Positions 26,601 to 35,804 of a stretch of 42,843 nt of DNA are shown piece after piece. This DNA is from Gemmataceae bacterium. GTDB lineage: Bacteria > Planctomycetota > Planctomycetia > Gemmatales > Gemmataceae. How positions within the stretch are numbered: position 1 is the stretch's first letter; each line of letters opens with the position of its first letter. Under the pieces are notes generated by a model, which was given only the letters and a program-made list of their open reading frames with translations, was not told the origin of the DNA and made no database searches. The position numbers and the translations under genes are program-made. Location of the stretch: assembly GCA_025055795.1 (NCBI GenBank), contig JANWVV010000040.1, positions 1 through 42,843 of the forward strand, written 5' to 3'.

Positions 26601-28580
26601 ATGGCTGAAGCAGTGCAATTTGGGGCAGAGATTTTGGAGACCCCCGCGGAGGCCTATCAGCTAGTGGCGACAGCGGCCGGTCCGGCCGGCCGCCTGCCCC
26701 TGACGGCGGAATGGCTACGGCAGGCGCCCAGTGGCGACATTTTCGGCTGGACGCAGAACGTGGGCATGGGCTGGCAACCCCAGCGTCTGGGAGCGCCGGA
26801 GTTTCTGATTGTCAGCACGCAAGGGGGTCTGCGGGCCGCTGACGGCACTCCGATCGCCTTGGGACTGCACAGTGGTCATTGGGAAGTGGGCCTGCTGGTG
26901 CAAGCCGCCGCCGAAGAACTACAACGGCTGGGTTGCATCCCCTTTTCCGTGACCGTCAGCGACCCGTGTGACGGACGGACACAAGGCACCGTAGGCATGT
27001 TCGACAGTCTCCCCTACCGCAACGACGCCTCGCTCGTCATGCGGCGTCTGATGCGGAGCCTGCCCACCCGGCGTGGGGTCATGGGGATTGCTACCTGTGA
27101 TAAAGGCCTGCCGGCCATGATGATGGCCCTGGCCGCCCAGCAGAGCCTACCGACGATCCTGGTTCCCGGCGGCGTCATGCTGGCCGGCCCGCCCGAGCAG
27201 GAGGACACAGGCAAGGTCCAGACCCTGGGCGTTCGCTTCGCCCAAGGGGAAATCAGTCTGGAGCAAGCGGCCGAGGCCGGCTGCCGTGCCTGTGCCAGTC
27301 CGGGCGGTGGCTGCCAGTTCCTGGGCACAGCGGCCACGGCGCAAGTGGTCGCCGAGGCGCTCGGCCTGACGCTACCCCATGCGGCCCTGTCCCCCTCCGG
27401 TCAGCCCATCTGGCAGGACATGGCCCGTCGGTCCGCCCGGGCTCTGCTAGGCCTGGCCCAGCGGGGCCTGACCACCCGACACATCCTCACCGAAGCCGCC
27501 CTGCACAACGCCCTGGCGGTTTTCGCGGCCTTCGGCGGAAGTACCAACCTGGTAATCCATCTGCCGGCTGTAGCCTTCCACGCCGGACTGCCCCGTCCTG
27601 GCATCGACGACTGGATCCGTATCAATCGTCAGGTTCCTCGCCTGGTCGACGCCCTGCCCAACGGTCCGGTGGGTCACCCGACGGTCCGCGTCTTCCTGGC
27701 CGGGGGAGTGCCGGAAGTCATGCTCCATTTACGCGAGCTGGGCTTACTCCGCCTGGATGCCCTCACGGTCAGCGGCCTGACCGTGGGCGAAGTCCTGCGC
27801 TGGTGGCAAACCAGCGACCGCCGGCAACGGCTGCGACGCTACCTGCAGGAGCAGGAAGGGATTGATCCGGATAGCGTGATCATGAGCCCGGAACGGGCCC
27901 GACGCTGCGGTCTGACCAGTACGGTGACCTTCCCTCGTGGCAATCTGGCACCGCAGGGTAGCGTTATCAAATCCACGGCCATTGACCCCAGTGTCGTTGA
28001 TGCCGATGGCGTGTATCGCAAGATTGGTCCGGCTCGCGTCTTCCTGCGGGAAAGGGAGGCCATCGCTGCCATCAAGGAAGGCCGCATCGTTGCCGGTGAC
28101 GTGCTGGTACTGTGCTGCCGCGGACCGATGGGCAGCGGCATGGAAGAAACGTACCAGTTGACGTCCGCCCTGCGTTATCTTCCATGGGGCAAGCATGTGG
28201 CCTTGTTAACGGACGCCCGCTTCAGCGGTGTCTCTACCGGTGCCTGCATTGGGCACGTCGCCCCGGAGGCTTTGGCCGGCGGCCCGATTGGCAAACTCCG
28301 TGACGGCGACCGGATCCAGATCATTATCGACCGGCACCGTCTGGAAGGCAGTGTCGACCTGGTCGGCGACAGCAGCGGGGTATATGGTCCGCAGTGGGGA
28401 AGCGCGGAATTGGCCCGCCGTCCTCCGCGTCCGGACCTGGCCCCCGATCCCGACCTGCCCGCCGACACCCGCTTATGGGCCCTCCTGCAGCACCTTAGTG
28501 GCGGACCCTGGGCCGGAGCCGTCTACGATCCCCAACGCCTGCTCCAACTGCTGCTCCCCCTGCTCGCCCCTCACAACTAG
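26601..28580 (+). CDS. YjhG/YagF-family sugar-acid dehydratase (D-xylonate type)
   Basis: 659 residues, collinear with the E. coli YagF/YjhG proteins (about 655) over the whole length and clearly different from IlvD (about 560-615). The family dehydrates aldonic acids such as D-xylonate to 2-keto-3-deoxy acids and belongs to the IlvD/Edd iron-sulfur superfamily. Visible family segments include [56 protein letters not shown] and [16 protein letters not shown]. Likely cluster ligands are Cys166 (ATCDKG) and Cys238 (GGGCQF) plus Cys123. The ATG at 26601 has no strong ribosome binding site. No sugar transporter, xylose dehydrogenase or aldolase is adjacent, so the true substrate cannot be read from context. 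The stop codon lies within a tandem repeat. Confidence 0.92.
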   Translation: MAEAVQFGAEILETPAEAYQLVATAAGPAGRLPLTAEWLRQAPSGDIFGWTQNVGMGWQPQRLGAPEFLIVSTQGGLRAADGTPIALGLHSGHWEVGLLVQAAAEELQRLGCIPFSVTVSDPCDGRTQGTVGMFDSLPYRNDASLVMRRLMRSLPTRRGVMGIATCDKGLPAMMMALAAQQSLPTILVPGGVMLAGPPEQEDTGKVQTLGVRFAQGEISLEQAAEAGCRACASPGGGCQFLGTAATAQVVAEALGLTLPHAALSPSGQPIWQDMARRSARALLGLAQRGLTTRHILTEAALHNALAVFAAFGGSTNLVIHLPAVAFHAGLPRPGIDDWIRINRQVPRLVDALPNGPVGHPTVRVFLAGGVPEVMLHLRELGLLRLDALTVSGLTVGEVLRWWQTSDRRQRLRRYLQEQEGIDPDSVIMSPERARRCGLTSTVTFPRGNLAPQGSVIKSTAIDPSVVDADGVYRKIGPARVFLREREAIAAIKEGRIVAGDVLVLCCRGPMGSGMEETYQLTSALRYLPWGKHVALLTDARFSGVSTGACIGHVAPEALAGGPIGKLRDGDRIQIIIDRHRLEGSVDLVGDSSGVYGPQWGSAELARRPPRPDLAPDPDLPADTRLWALLQHLSGGPWAGAVYDPQRLLQLLLPLLAPHN

Positions 28581-28606
28581 ACAAATACCTCACAACTAGA
28601 CAAATA
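28569..28606. repeat. Perfect 19-bp tandem duplication across a stop codon
   Basis: The unit cctcacaactagacaaata occurs at 28569-28587 and again at 28588-28606 with no mismatch. The first copy contains the last codons and the TAG stop (28578-28580) of the dehydratase gene; the second lies wholly in the 3' untranslated region. It looks like a recent slippage duplication. Confidence 0.9.
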
Positions 28607-28854
28607 TACGTTTGAACGCAAGCAACTTCAGCCCCCGATTACCTCAGCAATCGATGCCTCGGTAACAATCCATAATCTGGCTGGAACGAATTTTTGTTCG
28701 CACGCCTCAAAAACGCTTCTGACAGTACCACAAACCGGTCCAGTCGGGCCGACGGCCTCATCCACCGGGGCCATTCTCTTAATTCAACCCCGACACGGTC
28801 GCCGGCTGGAAGGTAGAATATCCACAAACCACTACAGCGGGGGAAGGCAGGATC

Positions 28855-29313
28855 ATGCGTGCCGTGCTCATTCCTTTGGACGGCGGATCGCCCATTGAGC
28901 TGACCAAGGAACTGGTCCTGCTGGGGCGCGACGAAGAATGCGACATCCGCTTTGAACAAAAAAGTGTTTCCAAGCTGCACTGCGTGATAGTCAAAAGCGA
29001 TGGCGTCCTGCTGTTGAGGGACCTGGGAAGTACCAATGGCACCCGGGTCAACGGCCAGCGGGTGCGCCGGGCGGCCTTGCTGCCCAACGACATTTTGGCA
29101 CTGGCTAATGTCAAATTCCGCGTCCACTACGGTCCGGAAACGGCCAGTCCGGCGGTTGCAGTAGCCCCCCCCTCCGACCGCACCCTGGAAGAAAGCGACC
29201 AGACCGTAGCCCCGATTAGTCCTAATCCTCTGCCCGACGTTTATCCGCCGGACGCCTCCGGTGCTGGAAGTGGCTCAGTGGCTCCGCCTGTCCCTCGTCC
29301 CCCTGGTTCCTGA
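28855..29313 (+). CDS. FHA-domain protein
   Basis: 152 residues. The N-terminal 95 residues are a forkhead-associated domain, a phosphothreonine-binding module. Core motifs are present: GRDEECDI (Gly24-Arg25), SVSKLHC (Ser39, His42) and DLGSTNGTRVNG (Asn61-Gly62). The remaining about 55 residues are a Pro/Ser/Ala-rich tail without structure. Such single-FHA proteins usually act as adaptors for Hanks-type Ser/Thr kinases, which are plentiful in planctomycetes; no kinase gene is in this window. No signal peptide, so cytoplasmic. GGCAGG precedes the ATG. It lies 275 bases after the dehydratase gene and converges with glnA. Confidence 0.93.
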   Translation: MRAVLIPLDGGSPIELTKELVLLGRDEECDIRFEQKSVSKLHCVIVKSDGVLLLRDLGSTNGTRVNGQRVRRAALLPNDILALANVKFRVHYGPETASPAVAVAPPSDRTLEESDQTVAPISPNPLPDVYPPDASGAGSGSVAPPVPRPPGS

Positions 29314-29350
29314 GCGATACGTCCGTGGTTTTTCCTCCGCCTGCGTCCCT

Positions 29351-29367
29351 GGGGCCTTCTTTGCCCC
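29351..29367. terminator. Possible terminator between FHA gene and glnA
   Basis: GGGGC (29351-29355) pairs with GCCCC (29363-29367) over a pyrimidine-rich 7-base loop, in the 87-base convergent gap. Short stem and no T run, so only a weak call. Confidence 0.3.
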
Positions 29368-29400
29368 GGCTGGGCTGCTTGCATTATCGGCAGGCGCGTG

Positions 29401-30843
29401 TTACATGTCGAAATACAGAGCGAACTCGTAGGGATGGGGGCGCATCCGCAACGGCATCACCTCTTCGCTGCGTTTGTAGTTGATCCAGGTTTCAATGACG
29501 TCTTCGGTGAAGACGCTGCCCTGTAGCAGGAAGTCGTGATCTTTTTCCAGGGCGTTGAGGGCTTCGTCGAGTGTCTGGGGGGTGCGGGGCACATCACGCA
29601 GCTCTTCGGGAGGCAGATCGTAGATGTCTTTGTCCAGAGGCGGGCCGGGATAAATCTTGTTGCGGATGCCATCAAGCATGGCCATGAGCATGGCGGCAAA
29701 AGCCAGATACGGATTGGCGGTACCATCGGGGACACGATATTCCAGCCGTTTGGATTGCGGCCGGGCCGAGTACACCGGAATGCGTATGGCCGCGGAACGG
29801 TTGCGTTGACTGTAGGCCAGATGGACGGGGGCCTCGTACCCGGGCACCAGCCGCTTGTAACTGTTGGTGGTAGGGTTGGTAATGGCACACAAGGCGGGGG
29901 CATGACGGAGCAGACCGCCCAGGGCATACATGGCCAGTTCGGACAGGTTCGAATAGTCGCTGCCGTAGAACAGGTTGTGGCCGTTTTTCCATAGCGAGAC
30001 ATGAACGTGCATGCCGCTGCCGTAGTCCTCGAATAGCGGTTTGGGCATGAAGGTAGCCACTTTGTTGTGTCGGCGGGCCACGTTGCGGACCACGTATTTG
30101 TACTTCAGGACGTTGTCGGCCATGGGAACCAGCTCGGCATAGTGGATGTTGATGGCACATTGGCCGCCGCTGGCTTTTTCGTGATGGTGGCTTTCCACCC
30201 GCAGGCCGCATTCCTCCATGGCCAGCATCATTTCGCTCCGCAGGTCGTGCAGGGAATCGGCCGGTGGACAGGGGAAGTACCCCTGCTTGTGCGGGATTTT
30301 GCCGCCCAGATTGGGCCGTTCGTCCCGACCGCTATTCCAGATCCCTTCCCGGCTGTCCACGTAGTAGAAAGCCGCGTGCGTGGTCTGATCGAACTTGACG
30401 TCGTCAAAGACGAAAAATTCCAGCGATGGTCCAAAGTAAGCGGTATCGGCCACTCCCTGCTGCCGCATGTAGTTGACCGCTTTGCGGGCCACGTTGCGGG
30501 GATCCCGGGTGTAATCCTCACGGGTCAAGGGATCCTGGATGTTGCAGATCATGGCCAGAGTGCGTTCGCGGCAGAAGGGATCCAGAAACAGGGTGTCCGG
30601 CTGCGGAATCAGCAGCATGTCCGATTCATTGATGGCCTGCCAGCCGCGTAAGCTGGAGGCGTCGAAGCCGTAGCCCTCCTCGAACACCTCTTCGGTCAGG
30701 GCTTCCGCGGGTATAGTAAAATGTTTCCACTGACCGGGAAAATCCATGAAGCGCAGGTCGACCGCTTTGACTTCATGTTCGCGTAAATAGGCCAGGACTT
30801 CCCGCGGGGTCCGGGGTGCTTCGCGATAGGCCACGGCCGGCAT
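29401..30843 (-). CDS. glnA: Glutamine synthetase, type I (GSI-beta)
   Basis: 480 residues from the ATG at 30843; AGGAG abuts this ATG, so GTG 9 bases further (30834) is an equally good start, and the 32 codons before 30843 are not family-like. Makes glutamine from glutamate, ammonia and ATP; dodecameric, cytoplasmic. Family blocks in order: VKAVDLRFMDFPGQWKHF, GFDASSLRGW, FGPSLEFFVFD, SHHHEKASGGQCAI, GSGMHVHVSLWKNG, RLVPGYEAPVHLAYS, RNRSAAIRIP and RLEYRVPDGTANPYL. Tyr408 in KDIYDLPPEE matches the adenylylation site of GSI-beta enzymes, so control by GlnE-type adenylylation is expected. It lies 135 bases after the MDR reductase gene on the same strand. Confidence 0.97.
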   Translation of the reverse strand: MPAVAYREAPRTPREVLAYLREHEVKAVDLRFMDFPGQWKHFTIPAEALTEEVFEEGYGFDASSLRGWQAINESDMLLIPQPDTLFLDPFCRERTLAMICNIQDPLTREDYTRDPRNVARKAVNYMRQQGVADTAYFGPSLEFFVFDDVKFDQTTHAAFYYVDSREGIWNSGRDERPNLGGKIPHKQGYFPCPPADSLHDLRSEMMLAMEECGLRVESHHHEKASGGQCAINIHYAELVPMADNVLKYKYVVRNVARRHNKVATFMPKPLFEDYGSGMHVHVSLWKNGHNLFYGSDYSNLSELAMYALGGLLRHAPALCAITNPTTNSYKRLVPGYEAPVHLAYSQRNRSAAIRIPVYSARPQSKRLEYRVPDGTANPYLAFAAMLMAMLDGIRNKIYPGPPLDKDIYDLPPEELRDVPRTPQTLDEALNALEKDHDFLLQGSVFTEDVIETWINYKRSEEVMPLRMRPHPYEFALYFDM

Positions 30844-30978
30844 CTCCTGGGGGAGAGGCACCGATTGTTCTAAGCGGTGTGACAGGCAGAAACAAGGTCG
30901 GCGTCGGAGCTGCGCCCTTTTCCGTGCCATCAACCTCACTGGCCCGACCCGCCAGCAGCACCAAGGCGGTGGAAATGG

Positions 30979-31974
30979 TCAGCGGCTGCCTAAACGCAAC
31001 AGCACCTTCCCCCCCTTGCCCGGACGGCTGGCATGTTCCAGAGCCGCCAGGTACTGCTCCAGGGGATAGACCGCTGCGATGCTGGACTGAAGCACTCCCT
31101 GCCCGATCAGACGACGGACGCGACGGAAAAAGCGGAGCAAGCGGAACAGGTTCTGATGCGTCAGCCAGCGGGCAAGCCAGAATCCTTGCACACACAGGCC
31201 GGTGCTGATAAGCAGACGGGGATCGACCTGCAAGGGGGCGTCGGCCAGCGAGCCGTAGATGAGGGCGTGGGCTCCCGGGGCCAGCGCCGCCAGCAGTGCC
31301 GAACCCAGCGGTCCACCGACCGGATCCAGCCCGAAGCGGACACCCTCCGGCGCGTGCCGGGCCACCTGTTCGGCCAGTGGGCCGTCGCTGTCCAGCAGGA
31401 TCACATCGGCCCCCAGACGCTGCAACTGTTCCCGTTGCTCCGGCCGACGGATCACGTTGAGGGTCCGGAAACCGTACCATCGCCCCAGCCGGATGACCAT
31501 CTTGCCTACTTCGCTGGCGGCTGCCGTCTGCAGCAGCCAGGCTCCCCGGGGCACCCGCAACACGTAGCGGACCATGGCCAACGCCGTGGCGGGATTGACA
31601 AAAAAGGTAGCGGCCTGTTCGTCGGGCCAGTCGTCCGGCACAGGCAGGACCTGCCGGGCAGCGGCGACCGTGTATTCGGTCCAGGTCCCACTGCGAGCCC
31701 CAAGCAGGGCTACCCGCTGTCCCAGGCGTAAACGGGCCAGCAGCCCCCCTCCCTGCGACACAACGATCCCGACCCCTTCGAAACCCGGCACCGCCGGCAC
31801 CTGCGGCTGCAGTCCGTAGCGACCCCCGATAAACATCAGGTCCGAGGGATTGATCGGCGCGGCCAACATACGGACCAGCACTTCGCCCCGTTGCGGCACA
31901 GGGGTGGGAACGTCGTCTTCCAGGCGTAGCACCTCGGCCGGTGGCCCAGTCCGGGCAAAAACCAGTCGCTTCAC
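30979..31974 (-). CDS. MDR-superfamily NADPH reductase, MECR/quinone-reductase-like
   Basis: About 331 residues from the GTG at 31974, which has GGGGAG 8 bases upstream; the frame continues upstream to 32007 without family sequence. The N-terminal GroES-like domain has NPSDLMFIGGRYG and VPGFEGVG, close to the trans-2-enoyl reductase (MECR/ETR1) and quinone oxidoreductase branch. The Rossmann part shows LLQTAAASEVGKMVIRLGRWYG, the usual tAAaSavG cofactor motif. No structural zinc cysteines (GHExxG and four-Cys loop) are visible, so it is a non-zinc member despite typical database naming. The likely substrate is an enoyl thioester or a quinone-like compound; this is inferred from family only. 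Cytoplasmic. Confidence 0.88.
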   Translation of the reverse strand: MKRLVFARTGPPAEVLRLEDDVPTPVPQRGEVLVRMLAAPINPSDLMFIGGRYGLQPQVPAVPGFEGVGIVVSQGGGLLARLRLGQRVALLGARSGTWTEYTVAAARQVLPVPDDWPDEQAATFFVNPATALAMVRYVLRVPRGAWLLQTAAASEVGKMVIRLGRWYGFRTLNVIRRPEQREQLQRLGADVILLDSDGPLAEQVARHAPEGVRFGLDPVGGPLGSALLAALAPGAHALIYGSLADAPLQVDPRLLISTGLCVQGFWLARWLTHQNLFRLLRFFRRVRRLIGQGVLQSSIAAVYPLEQYLAALEHASRPGKGGKVLLRLGSR

Positions 31975-32164
31975 CGCAGGCACTCCCCTTTTTCGTCGCA
32001 AGCACATCGTCGGCGCTTACGATGTCAAGCACCCCGGCAACTGCGGCGGCCTCTCCGCCCTCTGGAGCAACCCGGGCAACACGCTGCCAGGCTGGACGGA
32101 AACTGGGCGGGATGTCCCCGGATAAGGACGTCGCTGCGGCGGAAAGGCCGTTCTCCCCGACTGC

Positions 32165-32176
32165 TATACTAAAACT
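32165..32176 (+). promoter_or_regulatory. TATACT box 6 bases before the cls ATG
   Basis: TATACT (32165-32170) is a 5 of 6 match to the -10 consensus, and the predicted start of transcription would fall on or next to the ATG at 32177. No ribosome binding site lies in between, so the transcript may be leaderless. The -35 region is weak. Confidence 0.5.
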
Positions 32177-33625
32177 ATGAGTTTCACGCAATTTGTTGAA
32201 CGCTTCTGGCAGGACATCGCCGCCTGGGCGGTCTTGCTCGACATTGTCGTTACGGTACTGGTGCTGGTATGGGTCCTGCACCTGAAGCGGGAGACAATGT
32301 CGGCGATCGCTTGGAGCCTGACGGTTCTGCTCGTGCCTTTTCTGGGCGCGTTGCTTTTCTTTCTGTTCGGCTACCAATGGGTCGAGCGACCGTTACGGCG
32401 TAAGCAGGAACGCTTGCGTCTGTTCAAAAAGATTTGCGCCTGGTCAGCGGGGACCAGCGTTCCTGTCCCGCGGCGGTGGCGGCGGTTGGCCCGTCTGGCT
32501 GAGCATACCGAGGGGTTTCCGGTAACCGCGGGCAACCGCGTTACCTTTTACCACGATGGGGCCGAGGCATTTGCCGCCATGCAGCAGGCGATTGCGGCTG
32601 CCCGCGACCACGTGCACATCCAGTTTTTTATCTTCCGCTCGGATCGCAGCGGTGCAGCCTTCCTGGAGGCGTTGTGTGCGGCTGCCCGCCGCGGCGTTAC
32701 CGTTCGCTTCCTCTATGATTCGATTGGTGCCCACGATCTGTCGCGCTCCTGGCTGCAGCGGCTGCGACAGGCCGGCGGACACCATGCACCGTTTCTGCCG
32801 GTGCTCAACCCGTTATATCGGTTGCGGGTCAACCTGCGGAACCATCGCAAAATCCTGGTGGTCGACGGCCGCATCGCCTTTACTGGCGGCTTCAACATCG
32901 GGGATGAATATCTGGGCCTGCAGCGGCGCTACGGCTACTGGCGCGACACGCATCTGCGACTGGAAGGGCCAGCCGTGGCCGGCCTGCAGCGGGTGTTCCT
33001 GGAAGACTGGCACTTTGCCAGCAACGAAGCCGTCCAGGGAGAGCAGTACTACCCCAAATGGTCCCAGCCACCGGGTCAGGTTCTGGCCCAGGTGGTAGCT
33101 TCGGGACCGGATTCCGAGTACAAGGCCATCCGGGAAACCTATTTCGCGGCGATTGTCCAGGCTCGCCAGCGGGTCTGGCTGGCCAGCCCCTATTTCGTAC
33201 CCGACCTCGGGCTGCGCGATGCTTTGTGCCTGGCCGCTCGCAGCGGTGTCGATGTCCGTTTCCTTACCCTGTTCCGGCCCGACAAATGGCTCCCCTTCCT
33301 CGCTGCTCGTTTCTACTGGAACGACTTGCTGGACGCCGGCGGCAAAATCTACCAATATCTTCCCGGCATGCTTCATTGCAAATGCCTGCTCGTCGATGGT
33401 CAATGGGCCTCGGTTGGGACTGCCAACTTCGACAACCGCAGCCTGTTCCTCAACTTCGAAGTCAACTGCCAGTTCTTCGACCCGGCTGTCACCCGCTGTC
33501 TGGAAGAGCAGTTCTTGCGTGATCTGGCTCACTCGGTGCGAGTCGACCCGGACGTGTTTGCCCGGCGTCCCTGGATGAGCCGCATCTTCGAGAACGCCGC
33601 CCGTCTGTTCTCCCCCGTGTTGTAG
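32177..33625 (+). CDS. cls: Cardiolipin synthase (PLD family)
   Basis: 482 residues, the usual length of bacterial ClsA. Makes cardiolipin by condensing two phosphatidylglycerol molecules at the inner membrane. Two N-terminal membrane segments (about 15-35 and 44-66) form the anchor. Both phospholipase D HKD motifs are intact: His223-Lys225-Asp230 in NHRKILVVD, followed by GGFNIGDEY, and His400-Lys402-Asp407 in LHCKCLLVD, followed by GTANFDNRS. SPYFVPD, another family block, lies between them. The ATG is 6 bases after a TATACT and has no ribosome binding site. The gene diverges from the MDR reductase. Confidence 0.96.
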   Translation: MSFTQFVERFWQDIAAWAVLLDIVVTVLVLVWVLHLKRETMSAIAWSLTVLLVPFLGALLFFLFGYQWVERPLRRKQERLRLFKKICAWSAGTSVPVPRRWRRLARLAEHTEGFPVTAGNRVTFYHDGAEAFAAMQQAIAAARDHVHIQFFIFRSDRSGAAFLEALCAAARRGVTVRFLYDSIGAHDLSRSWLQRLRQAGGHHAPFLPVLNPLYRLRVNLRNHRKILVVDGRIAFTGGFNIGDEYLGLQRRYGYWRDTHLRLEGPAVAGLQRVFLEDWHFASNEAVQGEQYYPKWSQPPGQVLAQVVASGPDSEYKAIRETYFAAIVQARQRVWLASPYFVPDLGLRDALCLAARSGVDVRFLTLFRPDKWLPFLAARFYWNDLLDAGGKIYQYLPGMLHCKCLLVDGQWASVGTANFDNRSLFLNFEVNCQFFDPAVTRCLEEQFLRDLAHSVRVDPDVFARRPWMSRIFENAARLFSPVL

Positions 33626-33939
33626 ACCTGGCTTGCCTCGAAAGACCCGCCCGGCTGCAAGGGGACAACCACGCCGGAGGAGCTGCCCATTGGCAAGATA
33701 ACATCGTATTACGGTCAGGTGTTGTGCCGGCCGGAAAAAGCTCTCCACCTCAGGACAGACACACGGAAGTAACGGAGCCCCGTCTTTTTTCTCCTGGCAA
33801 AGGCGTCCCGAGGCGAGCCGGACGACATGGTGTTGCTTGAGGGCCGGTGGGTGCCGTTGAGGTTGCTGCTGTGGTCGGACACCGAAGGCCGAGAGATCGT
33901 TGCCGAATGATGGCAGATCGCTGAAGAGGGTCGGGCCGC
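33626..33939. other. Intergenic region without credible gene
   Basis: 314 bases between convergent genes. A long minus-strand ORF (32813-34099) crosses it but is a shadow of cls. No convincing terminator, RNA or repeat seen. Confidence 0.35.
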
Positions 33940-34428
33940 TTATTGCAGTTCCTGCTGTTGGAGGGTAGCCAGTTCCTGTTCCAGCCGCAGCCGAGCGGGA
34001 TACCACAAGCTGGGATCCTGGTCGGCGCAACGGGCCTCGGCCCGCTGGATAAGGAACTGGGCCAACGCCACACGGCGGACCGCACCGGGATATTGCCAAC
34101 TCATGACTGTATCAAAGCCTGGACGGTGCCGGACAAACGCCTCGGCCAAGGCGGCCGCCTCGGCCAAGGTGATGTCCCCCACCACCAGTCGCACGCTCAG
34201 ATGGTCCAGGGCCGCACAACTGCGACGCAGCCGTTCCTTTTCCTGCTCCAGCAACTGATCTTGTTGTTGCAATACCGTCAGATCCGACGGCTGTGCAGGA
34301 GCAGCCGCCGGCGAGGAGGCCAGGCTTACCCCCGCGCGGGTGTTTACTCGCGACCACTCCCCGCCCAGGCCGACTGCGACCGCTGCGAGCACACCGCTCA
34401 GCACCAACAAGCTGGCCAATGGACGCAA
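33940..34428 (-). CDS. Small exported protein, tandem paralogue 2, unknown
   Basis: 162 residues. The start is a TTG at 34428 with a perfect AGGAGG 8 bases upstream, one of the best ribosome binding sites in the window. An N-terminal signal or anchor (MRPLASLLVLSGVLAAVAVG) is followed by a short linker and a helical domain with LAEAAALAEAFVRHRP and YPGAVRRVALAQFL. It resembles the neighbouring gene at 34689-35177 in length, order and several positions: LAE.A...A, Y.G, a V/L-rich helix and a final R.RLE.EL..L. No known family recognised. Probably periplasmic. Co-directional with its paralogue, 260 bases apart. Confidence 0.78.
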   Translation of the reverse strand: MRPLASLLVLSGVLAAVAVGLGGEWSRVNTRAGVSLASSPAAAPAQPSDLTVLQQQDQLLEQEKERLRRSCAALDHLSVRLVVGDITLAEAAALAEAFVRHRPGFDTVMSWQYPGAVRRVALAQFLIQRAEARCADQDPSLWYPARLRLEQELATLQQQELQ

Positions 34429-34688
34429 AGCACTAACCTCCTTTCCTCTCAGGTGTCGTCACACGGTTCTGCCTGTGACCGCCCCAGAAGCGGCCCATCG
34501 TCCCCGTTGGAGAGGTTAGAAAACGCCAATGAACAGGGCGTAAGAGTTTGGAGAGGTTTTGCTACAACACAGCGGAGAGGAAATTATCTGGCCATACCAC
34601 AAAGGAATCTGACCGTTTGGCATCCGATTCAGAAAGCGGCCTGGCGTCGTCTTCGCTCGCTTGTCACTTTCCAGTTTGCGACGAATTT

Positions 34689-35177
34689 TCAATGAATTTT
34701 CGCTATCGGCCGGGGGGTCAGCAGCAACTGACGCCGTTCCGCCTCCAGGCGAGTCAAAACGGCTTGCCGTTGCCCTTCAGGCCAGTCCTGGAGCTGTTGT
34801 TGGACGTAATGGAGCACGTTGTTGAGCACTTTCTCGTAGTCGGTGCTGCCGGCGTAGTTGTTCCGCAATAGTTGCAGGCATCCGCGGTGTTCCTGAAACA
34901 TCTGTGCAAAGGCCTCGGCTGTTTCGGCCAGGGAACCACGCCCTTGGATCAGCAGGGTAATCAGATGTTGCTTGCGGGCCATGCGGTTGCGGGTACGCGT
35001 CTGCTCGGTGTCCAACCACAACAGACGTTGCTGCTCGTCGGTCAGTTGTTGCTGCAGATCGGGCAGGCCGGCCAGCTCGTGCCACAACTGCTGGGCCGCC
35101 ACCGGACGGAACACCGCAACAGCCAACACGATCATCCCGACCGCCAGCAGTCGGCGGGTAAGTTTGGAACGGAACAT
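34689..35177 (-). CDS. Small exported protein, tandem paralogue 1, unknown
   Basis: 162 residues, starting at ATG 35177 with GGGAGAA upstream. A signal peptide (MFRSKLTRRLLAVGMIVLAVAV ending near FRPVAAQ) leads to a Gln-rich helical domain. It shares architecture with the gene at 33940-34428: SLAETAEAFAQMFQEHR against LAEAAALAEAFVRHRP, NYAGSTDYEKVLNNVL against QYPGAVRRVALAQFL, and a C-terminal LTRLEAERRQLLL against RLRLEQELATLQQ. No motif for an enzyme. Two cysteines occur in paralogue 2 but only one here. Likely periplasmic or membrane-associated; function not known. Confidence 0.8.
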   Translation of the reverse strand: MFRSKLTRRLLAVGMIVLAVAVFRPVAAQQLWHELAGLPDLQQQLTDEQQRLLWLDTEQTRTRNRMARKQHLITLLIQGRGSLAETAEAFAQMFQEHRGCLQLLRNNYAGSTDYEKVLNNVLHYVQQQLQDWPEGQRQAVLTRLEAERRQLLLTPRPIAKIH

Positions 35178-35804
35178 TTCTTCTCCCTGGTTGGAACCTG
35201 TCGTCTGCCGGTAGAGGCTTTGCCGCCACTAGCCTGAGGCTTGGGGGAGGCCGGCGGGAGAGCAGCGGCCTGGCTCCTGGAAAGGGGTCAGACCGCCGGA
35301 TGGGGGTGGGTCAGTGCGGCCTGGCAACGAACAACCTTGCCCTACACCCGTCTGATGTCTCCAAAAGGCAAACGTGCCCACAAAGCCGCCGCGGGGTGCC
35401 GGTTCCGGTTGCATCCCCACATCTTTTTAGTCGTGCAACAGGGATGCCATGTTCCCCGTCGTGCCACAATTCCAGACCTGATTTGCCCCCTCTTAACGCT
35501 AAAAGTCTTTGTGAAACAACTAATTAGGGAAATAGACATCCTGCTCGACTCTCCCACGATGGATTCTGTCCCCCCTCCATGATCTGCCTAAGGCCTCAGC
35601 AAATCTGCTGCGCTTGTATCGCCCAGCGATGGGCGTTTGTTGCTGTTGCGGTAACTTACAACAAGTAGGGGGAGATATTATTCTGGACGTCACCGCGAAT
35701 GCGAACAACACCTTCGCGACCGGTCTTTTCAAAACAAAATGCCCTAGAAACCTGGCGATTATCCGGCATCAGCGGCAGACCACGGTGCGACGTAGCTTCC
35801 AGAG
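35178..35804. other. Intergenic region with two hairpins
   Basis: 627 bases between two minus-strand genes, with mixed composition. ORFs of 60-113 codons here do not look coding. Two neighbouring hairpins are listed separately. The promoter of the small exported genes should lie near 35200-35300 but was not identified. Confidence 0.4.
35597..35635 (+). ncRNA. Two adjacent hairpins, possible small RNA or terminator
   Basis: CAGCA-AATC-TGCTG (35597-35610) is followed by CGCCCA-GCGA-TGGGCG (35620-35635) and then TTTGTTG. The second has a GNRA tetraloop on the plus strand and a short T-rich tail, as in an intrinsic terminator. No plus-strand gene lies upstream within 1.9 kb, so it could end a small RNA. 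Type is uncertain. Confidence 0.25.

Noticed and set aside
30773..32377. Minus-strand ORF of 534 codons
   Set aside because: It overlaps the MDR reductase in another frame and has no domain; GC-rich shadow.
32813..34099. Minus-strand ORF of 428 codons
   Set aside because: Antisense shadow of the cardiolipin synthase gene, which has intact HKD motifs.
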